From assembly GCA_019690055.1 (NCBI GenBank), contig JADGGF010000117.1, positions 1-10,529 on the forward strand: a stretch of 10,529 bases of DNA. Reading direction: 5' to 3'. The position numbers and the translations under genes were made by a program. The notes beneath the pieces are model-generated. The model did not search any database. It had not been told where the DNA came from and was given only the letters and a program-made list of their open reading frames with translations. This stretch comes from Micromonosporaceae bacterium (GTDB lineage Bacteria; Actinomycetota; Actinomycetes; Mycobacteriales; Micromonosporaceae). Position 1 is the first letter of the stretch, and each line of letters begins with the position of its first letter. This document shows positions 1 to 8,390 of this stretch, piece by piece.

Positions 1-130
1 GTGCTGACCGGTTGGGGAGAGGGTGGGGTACTGGCCGGTTGACGGGGTGACCGTGGGGTACTGGCCGGTGGGTGGGCGGCCGAGCGTCGGGTGTGGGCCG
101 ACGGGCGGAACCGTCGGGTGCTGGCCCGTC
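1..130. repeat. Degenerate tandem repeat, ~27-33 bp unit
   Basis: A 13-base core (GTACTGGCCGGTT and variants) begins at 1, 28, 58, 91 and 118. The copies at 23-39 and 53-69 are identical over 17 bases. All spacings are multiples of three. On the minus strand the repeat encodes PTGQYPT-type peptides. On the plus strand the first copy has TGA where the others have TGG, which argues against plus-strand coding. Confidence 0.75.
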
Positions 131-222
131 GGAGCACGGCCGGCCGGGCTGGGCGGAGCATATGGGTCGCGACCGTACGAACTGGACGGTCCCGCGGTCC
201 CCTCGGATGGCTCGCTGCGCAC
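1..222 (-). CDS. N-terminus of Pro/Thr/Gly/Gln-rich repeat protein (partial, runs off left edge)
   Basis: On the minus strand a frame opens at a GTG (222-220) and stays open for 74 codons to the window edge. The preceding in-frame codon group contains a TGA (237-235), so 222 is the only usable start. A purine-rich GAGAGAG lies about 7 nt upstream as a possible ribosome binding site. The peptide begins MRSEPSEGTAGPSSSYGRDP and then carries repeats built on PTGQ(Y/H)PT, with cores at about residues 31-37, 52-58, 62-68 and 72 onward. The underlying DNA repeat is spaced by 27, 30 and 33 bp, all multiples of three, as expected if the repeat is translated. Composition is that of a disordered, probably surface or cytoplasmic linker segment; in actinomycetes such N-termini often precede membrane segments, but none is visible here. 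Product unknown. The gene is divergent from the flavoprotein gene at 421. Confidence 0.6.
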   Translation of the reverse strand, partial: MRSEPSEGTAGPSSSYGRDPYAPPSPAGRAPTGQHPTVPPVGPHPTLGRPPTGQYPTVTPSTGQYPTLSPTGQH

Positions 223-278
223 CCGTGCACTCTCTCATCGACCCGATCGATCCTGTCGGCGGGTGGGGCATTCATCCC

Positions 279-344
279 TTCGGCTTGAGGGCCCGCTTCG
301 GCTCGAGGGCCCGCATCCGCTTGAGCTTCGGCTTGAGCGCCCTC
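279..344. repeat. 18-bp tandem repeat in divergent intergenic region
   Basis: Copies lie at 279-296, 297-314 and 327-344, with a 12-base partial copy at 315-326. The unit is TTCGGCTTGAGGGCCCGC; the second copy differs by one base and the last diverges after TTGAG. The array sits in the middle of the 198-bp gap between the divergent genes starting at 222 and 421. It could be a multi-site operator or simply slippage-derived DNA. The rest of the 223-420 gap shows nothing beyond the flavoprotein -10 box. Confidence 0.7.
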
Positions 345-406
345 TCGACGTGAACGCGGCCGCGTGGCCACCTGTCCCGCGCCGACGGGGCTTCGACGGT
401 GGGCGT

Positions 407-420
407 TAGGCTGCCCACCC
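407..420 (+). promoter_or_regulatory. Candidate leaderless -10 box for the flavoprotein gene
   Basis: TAGGCT at 407-412 fits the actinobacterial -10 consensus TANNNT and ends 8 nt before the GTG at 421, so transcription would begin at or next to the start codon. No good -35 is visible. No Shine-Dalgarno precedes 421, in agreement with a leaderless message. The same 8-nt spacing is seen for lysE. Confidence 0.4.
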
Positions 421-1554
421 GTGTGGGACGAGCCCGTGTGGGACGTGGTGGTTGTCGGGGGTGGACCGGCGGGCCTGTCGGCGGCGCACGCGGCCGCGAG
501 CCGGGGTGCGCGCACGCTCGTCCTGGAGCGGGCCACGCACCCGCGGTACAAGACATGCGGCGGCGGCCTGATCGGCGTCTCCCTGCGGTCGCTGCCCGAC
601 GGTTTCTCGGTGCCGGCCCGGGACGTCGTCCACCGCGCCACCTTCACCCTCAATGGCCGCGGCCGCTTCACCCGCCGCTCGTCCGCTCCGCTGATCACGA
701 TGGTGCAGCGGGACGAACTCGACGCGGCCCTGTGCGCGGCGGCGCGCGCGGCAGGCGCGACCGTGCGGGAGGCGACGGTCGTCCGGTCCGTGACGCAGGA
801 GGCCGACACCGTCCGGGTGCGCCTGACCGCGGGGGGTGCGCGCGGCGAGGAGGAGGTGCGGGCGCGGGTCGTGATCGGGGCCGATGGATCGGCCGGCATC
901 ACCGCCCGCCACGTCGGGGTCACGTACGAGCAGGTCGACCTGGGCTTGGAGGTTGACGTGCCGACCCCGACCGGGGCCGACTGGTCGGGGCGCCTGCTGA
1001 TCGACTGGGGGCCGCTGCCCGGGTCGTACGGCTGGGTCTTCCCGAAGGGGGACCTGCTGACGGTCGGCGTGATCGCGGCGCGCGGCCAGGGTGAGGCGAC
1101 GCGGGCCTACCTGGCGTCGTTCCTGCACCGGCTCGGGTTGTCCGCTGTGGAGCGTGTGCACGACTCGGGCCACCTCACCCGGTGTCGGGCGCCGGGCTCG
1201 CCGGTCCGGCGCGGGCGCGTGCTCGTCGCCGGGGATGCCGCGGGACTGTTGGACCCGTGGACCCGGGAGGGGATCAGCTTCGCGTTGCGGTCGGGTGCGC
1301 TCGCCGGCGCGGCGGCGGCGAGCGGGGACCTCGCCCGGTACGAGTCCACTGTGGAGTCCACCCTGGCCCCCGTGATGGCGGCGGGCCGGCGGTTGCTGCG
1401 CCTGTTCGAGGCGCACCCCGGTGCCTGCCACGCGGCGGTGGGGACCCCGCCCGGGTGGCGGCTGTTCAGCGCGGTCTGCCGGGGTGAGCTGGACCTCGCC
1501 GAGGTCGTCCGCCGACGCTCCGTCCGCGCCGCCCTCGCGCTGCTGGGGCGCTAG
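421..1554 (+). CDS. Geranylgeranyl reductase family FAD-dependent oxidoreductase
   Basis: The product (377 aa) is a flavoprotein of the geranylgeranyl reductase/p-hydroxybenzoate hydroxylase fold. An N-terminal dinucleotide-binding beta-alpha-beta unit (VVVVGGGPAG, residues 9-18, closing with LVLE at 33-36) binds FAD. PRYKTCGGG (41-49) is the family signature with its conserved cysteine. GDAAG followed by DPWTREGI (from residue 271) is the second FAD-contacting motif. Known relatives reduce double bonds of isoprenoid chains such as geranylgeranyl groups or the menaquinone side chain (MenJ type); the substrate here cannot be told. No membrane segment is obvious, though relatives are membrane-associated. 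Start chosen at GTG 421 because TAGGCT lies 8 nt upstream and the fold begins at once; GTG 364 and 436 are in frame but 364 would add 19 unstructured residues. Convergent with the LysR gene, 25 bp apart. Confidence 0.85.
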   Translation: MWDEPVWDVVVVGGGPAGLSAAHAAASRGARTLVLERATHPRYKTCGGGLIGVSLRSLPDGFSVPARDVVHRATFTLNGRGRFTRRSSAPLITMVQRDELDAALCAAARAAGATVREATVVRSVTQEADTVRVRLTAGGARGEEEVRARVVIGADGSAGITARHVGVTYEQVDLGLEVDVPTPTGADWSGRLLIDWGPLPGSYGWVFPKGDLLTVGVIAARGQGEATRAYLASFLHRLGLSAVERVHDSGHLTRCRAPGSPVRRGRVLVAGDAAGLLDPWTREGISFALRSGALAGAAAASGDLARYESTVESTLAPVMAAGRRLLRLFEAHPGACHAAVGTPPGWRLFSAVCRGELDLAEVVRRRSVRAALALLGR

Positions 1555-1591
1555 GGCGGCCGGGGTGAGGGTGGGTCAGCTAGGCCAGCGC
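1542..1591. terminator. Weak inverted repeat between convergent genes
   Basis: GCGCT (1548-1552) plus GGCC (1558-1561) can pair with GGCCAGCGC (1583-1591) with a 5-nt bulge; both stop codons lie within the structure. This could serve as a bidirectional terminator in the 25-bp gap, but the helix is imperfect and there is no U-tract. Confidence 0.25.
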
Positions 1592-2479
1592 TTCGTGGGC
1601 GGCCCGGGCGACCTCCTCGGCGATCGTTGTGAGCAGCGGCGACCGTAGGTTCCACTGCTGCCAGTAGAGCGGAACGCCGATCGCCTCACCGTCGAGGCGG
1701 ACAATGCGGCGCTCGGCCAGCAGCGGGGCGGACTGCTGGGGTGGCAGCAGGCCCCAGCCGAGGCCGAGGGCGACGGCGGCGGCGTAGTCGGCCGACGAGG
1801 GTACGTAGTTGCGCGGCGGTAGCGACGGGTCAGCGCCCCGGGACCGGAGGAACTGGGACTGCAGGTCGTCGCGCCGGTCGAAGTCGACGACGGGCGCCAC
1901 CGCGAAGGCCCGGGCATCCTGGCCATCGGCGAACCAGCGGTCCACGAAGGCCGGGGTCGCGAACGGCTCGTACCGCATGACGCCGAGAGGACGCACGACG
2001 CATCCGCTCACCGGGCGAGCTTGGGATGTGACGGCGGCCATGACCGTGCCCGACTCCAGCAGCCCGGCCGTGAACGCCTGGTCGTCGCGGTGCAGGTCGA
2101 AGACCATGGGCTGCCGCTGCGCCGCGCGGGCGAGGGCGGTCAGGAACCAGGTACCGAGCGAGTCGGCGTTGACGGCGAGCGGCACTGTGGTCGGCCGGAC
2201 CGGCGCGGGATCGCCGTCGGGCTGGTCGCCGAGCTGCGCCAGCGCCTCGCGCTCGAGCAGGTCGAGTTGCCGGCCGAGCCGGACGATCGCCGCCCCGGCC
2301 TCGGTCGGCCGCACCGGCTTGCTGCGCACGAGCAGCACCCGACCGACCTGCTCCTCGAGGGTGCGGATGCGCTGCGACACCGCCGACGGGGTGAGGTGCA
2401 GCGCCCGGGCGGCCGCCTCGATCGTGCCCTCGGCCGCGACCACGGCGAGCGTCCGCGCCAGCTCCAGGGTGAGCGACAT
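1580..2479 (-). CDS. lysG: LysR-type regulator of the LysG/ArgP family
   Basis: The product (299 aa) has the normal length for a LysR-type regulator. The winged helix-turn-helix occupies about residues 3-62 (ARALHLTPSAVSQRIRTLEE is the recognition-helix region) and is followed by the linker helix and the periplasmic-binding-protein-like effector domain. LysG of Corynebacterium glutamicum activates the exporter gene lysE when basic amino acids build up; E. coli ArgP controls argO in the same way. The assignment rests on the sequence type and on the divergent LysE-family gene starting 71 bp away. It probably senses lysine, arginine or a related effector and binds the shared AT-rich gap. The ATG at 2479 is preceded at 6 nt by a TAGCAT -10 box, so the message is probably leaderless. 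Confidence 0.88.
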   Translation of the reverse strand: MSLTLELARTLAVVAAEGTIEAAARALHLTPSAVSQRIRTLEEQVGRVLLVRSKPVRPTEAGAAIVRLGRQLDLLEREALAQLGDQPDGDPAPVRPTTVPLAVNADSLGTWFLTALARAAQRQPMVFDLHRDDQAFTAGLLESGTVMAAVTSQARPVSGCVVRPLGVMRYEPFATPAFVDRWFADGQDARAFAVAPVVDFDRRDDLQSQFLRSRGADPSLPPRNYVPSSADYAAAVALGLGWGLLPPQQSAPLLAERRIVRLDGEAIGVPLYWQQWNLRSPLLTTIAEEVARAAHEALA

Positions 2480-2485
2480 GAAGCG

Positions 2486-2491
2486 ATGCTA
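2486..2491 (-). promoter_or_regulatory. Candidate lysG -10 box (leaderless)
   Basis: TAGCAT on the minus strand (2491-2486) matches TANNNT and ends 6 nt before the ATG at 2479, placing the transcript start at or beside the start codon. The expected -35 position (about 2509-2514) carries AGCTTA, a poor match, as is usual for an activator-dependent or autoregulated promoter. Confidence 0.45.
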
Positions 2492-2512
2492 ATGCTGCGG
2501 AAAAATCCTAAG
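2489..2512. promoter_or_regulatory. AT-rich candidate LysG operator
   Basis: This is the most AT-rich stretch of the lysG-lysE gap, in otherwise very GC-rich DNA. It contains CTAA at both ends (2489-2492 and 2508-2511) around a run of five A. It lies between the two -10 boxes and just upstream of the lysE -35, where a LysR-type activator would sit. No clear palindrome is present, so the exact site is inferred from position and composition. Confidence 0.35.
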
Positions 2513-2513
2513 C

Positions 2514-2542
2514 TGGACTGTAGGACGGCGGGCGCCTAGCGT
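2514..2542 (+). promoter_or_regulatory. Candidate lysE promoter (leaderless)
   Basis: TGGACT (2514-2519), a 17-bp spacer and TAGCGT (2537-2542) resemble the vegetative actinobacterial promoter (TTGACN-N17/18-TANNNT). The -10 ends 8 nt before the GTG at 2551 and no ribosome binding site is present, so the transcript is predicted to start at the start codon. Confidence 0.55.
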
Positions 2543-2550
2543 ACGGCTTC

Positions 2551-3195
2551 GTGTCCTTCGTGATCGCCGGTCTCGGGCTCGGCCTGTCGCTGATCGTCGC
2601 CATCGGGGCGCAGAACGCTTACCTGCTCCGCCAGGGGTTACGCCGGGAACACGTCACGCCCGTGGTGATCGTGTGTGCGGCCAGCGACGTCGTGCTCTAC
2701 GTCGTCGGCGCCGCCGGGTTCGGGACGATCGCTACGCGCGTTCCGTGGCTCATCGACGTCGTGCGGTGGGCCGGGGCGGCGTTCCTCATCGCGTACGGCG
2801 CGCTCGCCGCGCGGCGGGCGCTACGATCCGACGGGTCCGCGCTGCGGCCGGCGACCGAGGAGGCGACCGGCTCGGCTGGCGCAGCGGGTTCCGTGACGGT
2901 GGCCCGCGCGACCTCGACCCGGACGGTCGTGATCGCGGCTCTGGCCCTCACCTGGCTGAACCCGCACGTGTACCTCGACACCGTGTTCCTGGCCGGGTCG
3001 GTGGCGGCGGCGCAGGGGGAGGGGCGCTGGGCGTTCGTGCTCGGCGCGAGCATGGCGAGCATCGGCTGGTTCACCGCGCTCGGCTACGGTGCCCGCGTGC
3101 TCGGCCGCTGGCTGAGCACACCGCGGGCCTGGCGGGTGCTCGACGCGGTGATCGCCGCCGTCATGGTCGCGATCGGGATCTCGCTCATCGCGTGA
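2551..3195 (+). CDS. lysE: LysE/ArgO family basic amino acid exporter
   Basis: The product (214 aa) is an integral membrane exporter of the LysE superfamily. The first helix carries the family signature GLGLSLIVAIGAQNAYLLRQ (residues 9-28). About six hydrophobic segments can be drawn: near 2-20, 36-60, 66-90, 122-148, 158-180 and 192-213, with a hydrophilic loop around 91-120. The family motif WLNPHVYLDT falls in the fourth segment (about 134-143). Relatives expel excess L-lysine and/or L-arginine using the proton gradient; which of the two is used here cannot be read. The start at GTG 2551 is set by the -10 box 8 nt upstream and by the signature beginning at once. It is controlled, by analogy, by the divergent LysG/ArgP regulator. 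It converges on tex. Confidence 0.9.
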   Translation: MSFVIAGLGLGLSLIVAIGAQNAYLLRQGLRREHVTPVVIVCAASDVVLYVVGAAGFGTIATRVPWLIDVVRWAGAAFLIAYGALAARRALRSDGSALRPATEEATGSAGAAGSVTVARATSTRTVVIAALALTWLNPHVYLDTVFLAGSVAAAQGEGRWAFVLGASMASIGWFTALGYGARVLGRWLSTPRAWRVLDAVIAAVMVAIGISLIA

Positions 3196-3218
3196 CCCCT
3201 CCCGGAGGTGCGGGTGTG

Positions 3219-3242
3219 CCCGGGCACGCGAGGGTGCCCGGG
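3219..3242. terminator. Bidirectional hairpin terminator between lysE and tex
   Basis: CCCGGGCAC (3219-3227) and GTGCCCGGG (3234-3242) form a perfect 9-bp stem with a 6-nt loop, in the 63-bp gap between convergent genes. An overlapping 12-base palindrome, GTGCCCGGGCAC, lies at 3216-3227. There is no U-tract on either side, which is common for actinobacterial terminators. Confidence 0.65.
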
Positions 3243-3258
3243 GCTGGCGCCCGTACGG

Positions 3259-5682
<2,424 letters not shown>

Positions 5683-5690
5683 CGATGTAC

Positions 5691-5696
5691 TCCCTC
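5691..5696 (-). promoter_or_regulatory. Ribosome binding site deciding the tex start
   Basis: GAGGGA on the minus strand, 8 nt before GTG 5682. It favours this GTG over the second GTG six bases downstream. Confidence 0.6.
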
Positions 5697-5740
5697 GCTG
5701 TGTCGCTGGTCACCCGCCGCCGGTCCGTCCCGCTGCCCGG

Positions 5741-5773
5741 ACCGTACGGTCGCGGACGCGCGAGCCGTACGGC
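5741..5773. promoter_or_regulatory. Paired CCGTACGG palindromes over the likely tex promoter
   Basis: Two perfect 10-base palindromes, ACCGTACGGT (5741-5750) and GCCGTACGGC (5764-5773), share the core CCGTACGG with 23 bp between their starts. The minus-strand TACGGT inside the first one (5746-5741) is a TANNNT-type -10 for tex about 59 bp from its start codon, and the second palindrome covers the matching -35 position. A repressor-operator pair is a reasonable reading but not shown. The core occurs again at 3251-3258, just past the tex stop codon. Confidence 0.4.
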
Positions 5774-5857
5774 GGCGAGCGACCGGGGCGGCGGCTCCGG
5801 CCGTGACATTGTGCCGCCGGGCCGGGGCATTGTCGCGGCGGCGCGCGGATGATCGCC

Positions 5858-5917
5858 GCGGCCGGTCCCGGCCGGACGCCGCTGGCTGAGCGGCCGGTCC
5901 CGGCTTGACGCCGCTGG
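5858..5917. repeat. 28-bp direct repeat upstream of the SPFH gene
   Basis: Two copies (5858-5885 and 5890-5917) match at 26 of 28 positions with a 32-bp period. Each begins GCGGCCGGTCCCGGC and ends GACGCCGCTGG. They differ at two bases in the middle, CG against TT, so that the second copy reads TTGACG. Each copy can fold on itself (GCGGC against GCCGC). Just upstream, CATTGT recurs at 5807-5812 and 5828-5833. The remainder of the 267-bp tex-SPFH gap shows no further gene. Confidence 0.7.
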
Positions 5918-5934
5918 GATGATGGGCGCACGTC

Positions 5935-5945
5935 GGAGGGGGAGG
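5935..5945 (+). promoter_or_regulatory. Strong ribosome binding site of the SPFH gene
   Basis: GGAGGGGGAGG ends 4 nt before the ATG at 5950 and fixes this start. Its strength suggests efficient translation. Confidence 0.65.
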
Positions 5946-5949
5946 CGGA

Positions 5950-7377
5950 ATGAGCGCGGAACGCAATGTGTACCTCGATCAGGCCGTAGCCCAGCAGGAG
6001 CGACTGGAGCAGGATTTGCGGGCCCGGCGGGCCACCCCGCCCCAGGCGGTCCCAGCCGGCGCGGGGCCCAGCCGCAAGCAACGCATCGCGGCTGTTGAGC
6101 AGGCGTCGATGCCCTCGACCCCGGCCGTCGACGTCCGGGTGACCGGCTTCTGGCGCTGGAAGACCGTGATCGTGCCGCCGAACGCGTTCGTGGTGCACAC
6201 GCGGCGCGGGCACCGCGAGCCGCTGCACGTCGGCCTGGGCATCTCGTTCCGGTTCGACCCGGCCCGCGACTCCTACCTCGTCGTGCCGGGCGCGATGCAG
6301 ACGATCCTCATCAACGCGTACTGCATCTGCCGGGAGCTGCAGGGCCTGGTCGTGCAGGCGTACGTCCAGTGGATCATCCACGACTTCGCCACCGCCTACC
6401 GCAAGCTCGACTTCAGCGACGCCGACGACCCGATGCGGCTGGTGAACCTGCAGCTGCGGGAGCAGGCCGAGGCGGCCATCAAGGACAAGGTCGCCACGAT
6501 GAGCGTGCACGAGGTGCTCAGCGACAAGCAGCCGATCATCGAGGAGCTCACCGCCCGGCTGCGGGCCATGGCCGAGGGCGAGGCCGGCTCCGGCCACGGT
6601 GGGCTGGGGCTGCGCATCGTCACCGTGCAGATCAAGGAGGCGATCGTCAGCTCGGCGCGGCTGTGGGAGAACCTGCAGAAGCCGTTCCGGGCCGAGCAGG
6701 GTCGGGTCGCCCGGCTGGCCGAGCTCGCCGCCGAGGAAGCGATCGCCGAACGGGAGCTGTCGGCGTCCCGGGCTCGGGAGACGCAGCGCCTGCAGACCGA
6801 GCGGGAGCTGGACGAGCTGCGGGCGGCCAACGAGGCGGCCCAGTTCGACCGGGAGGCGGCCGAGCGGGTCCGGCGGGCGCAGACCGAGCAGGAGATGGCC
6901 CGGCAGCTGGCCGAGCTCGCGAACGAGACCACCCTGCATGAGCTGCGTCTGGAGCGGGCACGCGGTGCCGAGGAGCTCGCCGCCGGCCGGGAGCGCGCCG
7001 AGCGGGAGCACGAGCTGGCCCGACTGGCGGTGGAGGGGGAGCTCGCGCTGGCCCGGGCTCGCGCGGACGCCGAGCACGCGCGCGCCCTGCTGGAGATCGA
7101 GCGGGCCCGGCTGCGGGCCGCCATCGAGAATGAGACATCTCCGGAGAGCCTGCAGAGCAAGCTCATCGAATCGTTGCCCGAGATCGTCGCGCGCCTGCCC
7201 AAGCCGGCCGAGCTGCGCGCGGTCACCATCAACGGTGGGGACGGGCACACTGTCGCCGGCCTCATCGCCGAGCTGGGCGCGGTGGTCGGCGCTCTGCGGG
7301 AACTGACCCGCGGCACCGGCGACGGGTCGGCCGCTGACGCAGACCGGTCAGGCTCCCGGCTGAGAGCGGGCAGCTGA
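5950..7377 (+). CDS. SPFH/band-7 domain coiled-coil protein, no membrane anchor
   Basis: The product (475 aa) begins with a polar segment of about 55 residues and no signal peptide or transmembrane helix. An SPFH/band-7-like domain follows at about 57-240, including VTGFWRWKTVIVPPNAFVVH and a helical end (LREQAEAAIKDKVATMSVHE). Residues about 245-397 form a long charged alpha-helix of Glu/Arg/Ala-rich heptads, predicted coiled coil. A short C-terminal domain (about 400-460, ESLPEIVARLPKPAELRAVT) resembles the terminal oligomerisation part of flotillin-like proteins. SPFH proteins assemble into rings or scaffolds, normally at membranes (flotillin, HflK/C, stomatin); without an anchor this one would be cytosolic or peripheral. 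Function unknown. It is monocistronic, divergent from tex, and ends inside a hairpin. The family call rests on the pattern of residues and could be refined by a profile search. Confidence 0.8.
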   Translation: MSAERNVYLDQAVAQQERLEQDLRARRATPPQAVPAGAGPSRKQRIAAVEQASMPSTPAVDVRVTGFWRWKTVIVPPNAFVVHTRRGHREPLHVGLGISFRFDPARDSYLVVPGAMQTILINAYCICRELQGLVVQAYVQWIIHDFATAYRKLDFSDADDPMRLVNLQLREQAEAAIKDKVATMSVHEVLSDKQPIIEELTARLRAMAEGEAGSGHGGLGLRIVTVQIKEAIVSSARLWENLQKPFRAEQGRVARLAELAAEEAIAERELSASRARETQRLQTERELDELRAANEAAQFDREAAERVRRAQTEQEMARQLAELANETTLHELRLERARGAEELAAGRERAEREHELARLAVEGELALARARADAEHARALLEIERARLRAAIENETSPESLQSKLIESLPEIVARLPKPAELRAVTINGGDGHTVAGLIAELGAVVGALRELTRGTGDGSAADADRSGSRLRAGS

Positions 7378-7384
7378 CCGGTCT
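7341..7384. terminator. Long hairpin terminator overlapping the SPFH stop codon
   Basis: AGACCGGTCAG (7341-7351) and CTGACCGGTCT (7374-7384) form a perfect 11-bp stem. The 22-nt interior can fold further (CCCG against CGGG). The SPFH stop codon TGA (7375-7377) lies in the right arm. It stands between convergent genes and would also serve the methyltransferase gene ending at 7415. Confidence 0.65.
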
Positions 7385-7414
7385 GGCTGAGTTAGGTTCG
7401 CCCGAGATCGCGGC

Positions 7415-8218
7415 TCAGGGCTTGCGACCCACCCCGCCGTAGTCGATGACGGGTGTCGCATCGACATCGTTATCAGGCCGCCACTGCGAGCAACTGACCA
7501 CGCCGGGCTCAAGCAGCTCCAAGCCGGCGAAGAAGCCGGCGATCGCCTCCGGCGTGCGGGCGCAGATCGGCGGGCAACCGTGGCTGTTCCATATCTCGAT
7601 AGCGCGATCGACGGCCACGGGGTTGACCTCCCACGTGGGGTGGGAGATGACCACGTGGCTGCCCGGCGCCACGGCGTCGACCAGGGCCTTGACCGCCCCG
7701 TACGCCTCCTTGTCGTCGGGAAGGAAGTCCAGCACGCCGAGCAGGATCACCCCGACCGGCTGGTCCAGGTCGAGCGTGGTGGCCGCGACCTTGAAAATCC
7801 GTTCCGGGTCGCGGATGTCCGCCTCGAGGTAGTCGGTGCGACCCTCCACGGTGCTCGTGAGCAGCACGCGGGCGTGCGCGAGCACCATGGGGTCGTTGTC
7901 GACGTAGAGGATCCGACTCTCCGGCGCGATCGCCTGCGCCACCTCGTGCGTGTTCTCCGCGGTCGGCAGGCCCGTACCGATGTCCAGGAACTGCCGGATG
8001 CCTACGTCAGCGGTAAGGTGTCGGACCGCCCGGCGCAGGAATGCGCGGCTGGCGCGCGCGGAGGCCCCGAACTCCGGCAGCAGGGCAAGAAGCTTGTCCC
8101 CCGCGGCGCGGTCGACCGCGAAGTGGTCCTTGCCCCCCAACAGGTAGTTCCACAGTCGCGCAGAGTGAGCGACGGTCGTGTCCAACCTCGACAGATGTCC
8201 GGCGGCAGGTTCGCTCAT
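7415..8218 (-). CDS. SAM-dependent methyltransferase, DUF574/PF04672 family
   Basis: The product (267 aa) has the family's usual length. The N-terminal signature ARLWNYLLGGKDHFAVDR (20-37) is diagnostic of this actinobacterial family. The SAM-binding motif I is FLDIGTGLPT (77-86), followed by the acidic end of strand two, YVDNDPMVLAHAR (105-117), and an acidic DIRDP (134-138). The family has a Rossmann methyltransferase fold; members' substrates are mostly unknown, so none is assigned. The start at ATG 8218 is chosen because the family signature begins shortly after it; the same frame stays open to 8434 but those extra residues are unlike the family. It is divergent from the XRE/DUF5753 gene, which suggests shared control from the 458-bp region between them. 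Cytoplasmic. Confidence 0.88.
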   Translation of the reverse strand: MSEPAAGHLSRLDTTVAHSARLWNYLLGGKDHFAVDRAAGDKLLALLPEFGASARASRAFLRRAVRHLTADVGIRQFLDIGTGLPTAENTHEVAQAIAPESRILYVDNDPMVLAHARVLLTSTVEGRTDYLEADIRDPERIFKVAATTLDLDQPVGVILLGVLDFLPDDKEAYGAVKALVDAVAPGSHVVISHPTWEVNPVAVDRAIEIWNSHGCPPICARTPEAIAGFFAGLELLEPGVVSCSQWRPDNDVDATPVIDYGGVGRKP

Positions 8219-8260
8219 GTAACTCTCGCGTCGTGAGGCTGCGGGACTGACGAGGTGCCT

Positions 8261-8328
8261 GCTCAATAGTGAGCGATGGGAAAAGTCTAAGCCGAGACTG
8301 TTTCGCAATGGAAACTCACCCATCGTCA
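8261..8328. promoter_or_regulatory. Nested inverted repeats upstream of the methyltransferase gene
   Basis: GCTCA-ATAG-TGAGC (8261-8274), AGTCT-N6-AGACT (8284-8299), and CGATGGG (8274-8280) facing CCCATCG (8319-8325) lie 43-110 bp upstream of the ATG. The area is AT-richer than its surroundings and contains minus-strand TTAGAC (8290-8285) and TATTGA-like elements. It is probably the methyltransferase promoter and operator; no promoter fits the consensus well. Confidence 0.4.
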
Positions 8329-8390
8329 AACCGGGCCGCAGGCCATCGCCGAACGGCTGATCCGAGAGGGACCGTGCCCCGCGGTCGCAC

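Noticed and set aside
279..344. CRISPR array
   Set aside because: The units abut directly, with no spacers, and no cas genes are near.
23..409. Plus-strand reading frame with VGYWPV-type repeats
   Set aside because: The first repeat copy has a stop in this frame, there is no domain, and the minus-strand frame over the same repeats has the composition of a real protein.
5710..7248. 512-codon minus-strand frame antisense to the SPFH gene
   Set aside because: Low-complexity composition, no family signature, and complete overlap with a gene that has a strong ribosome binding site and clear helical heptads.
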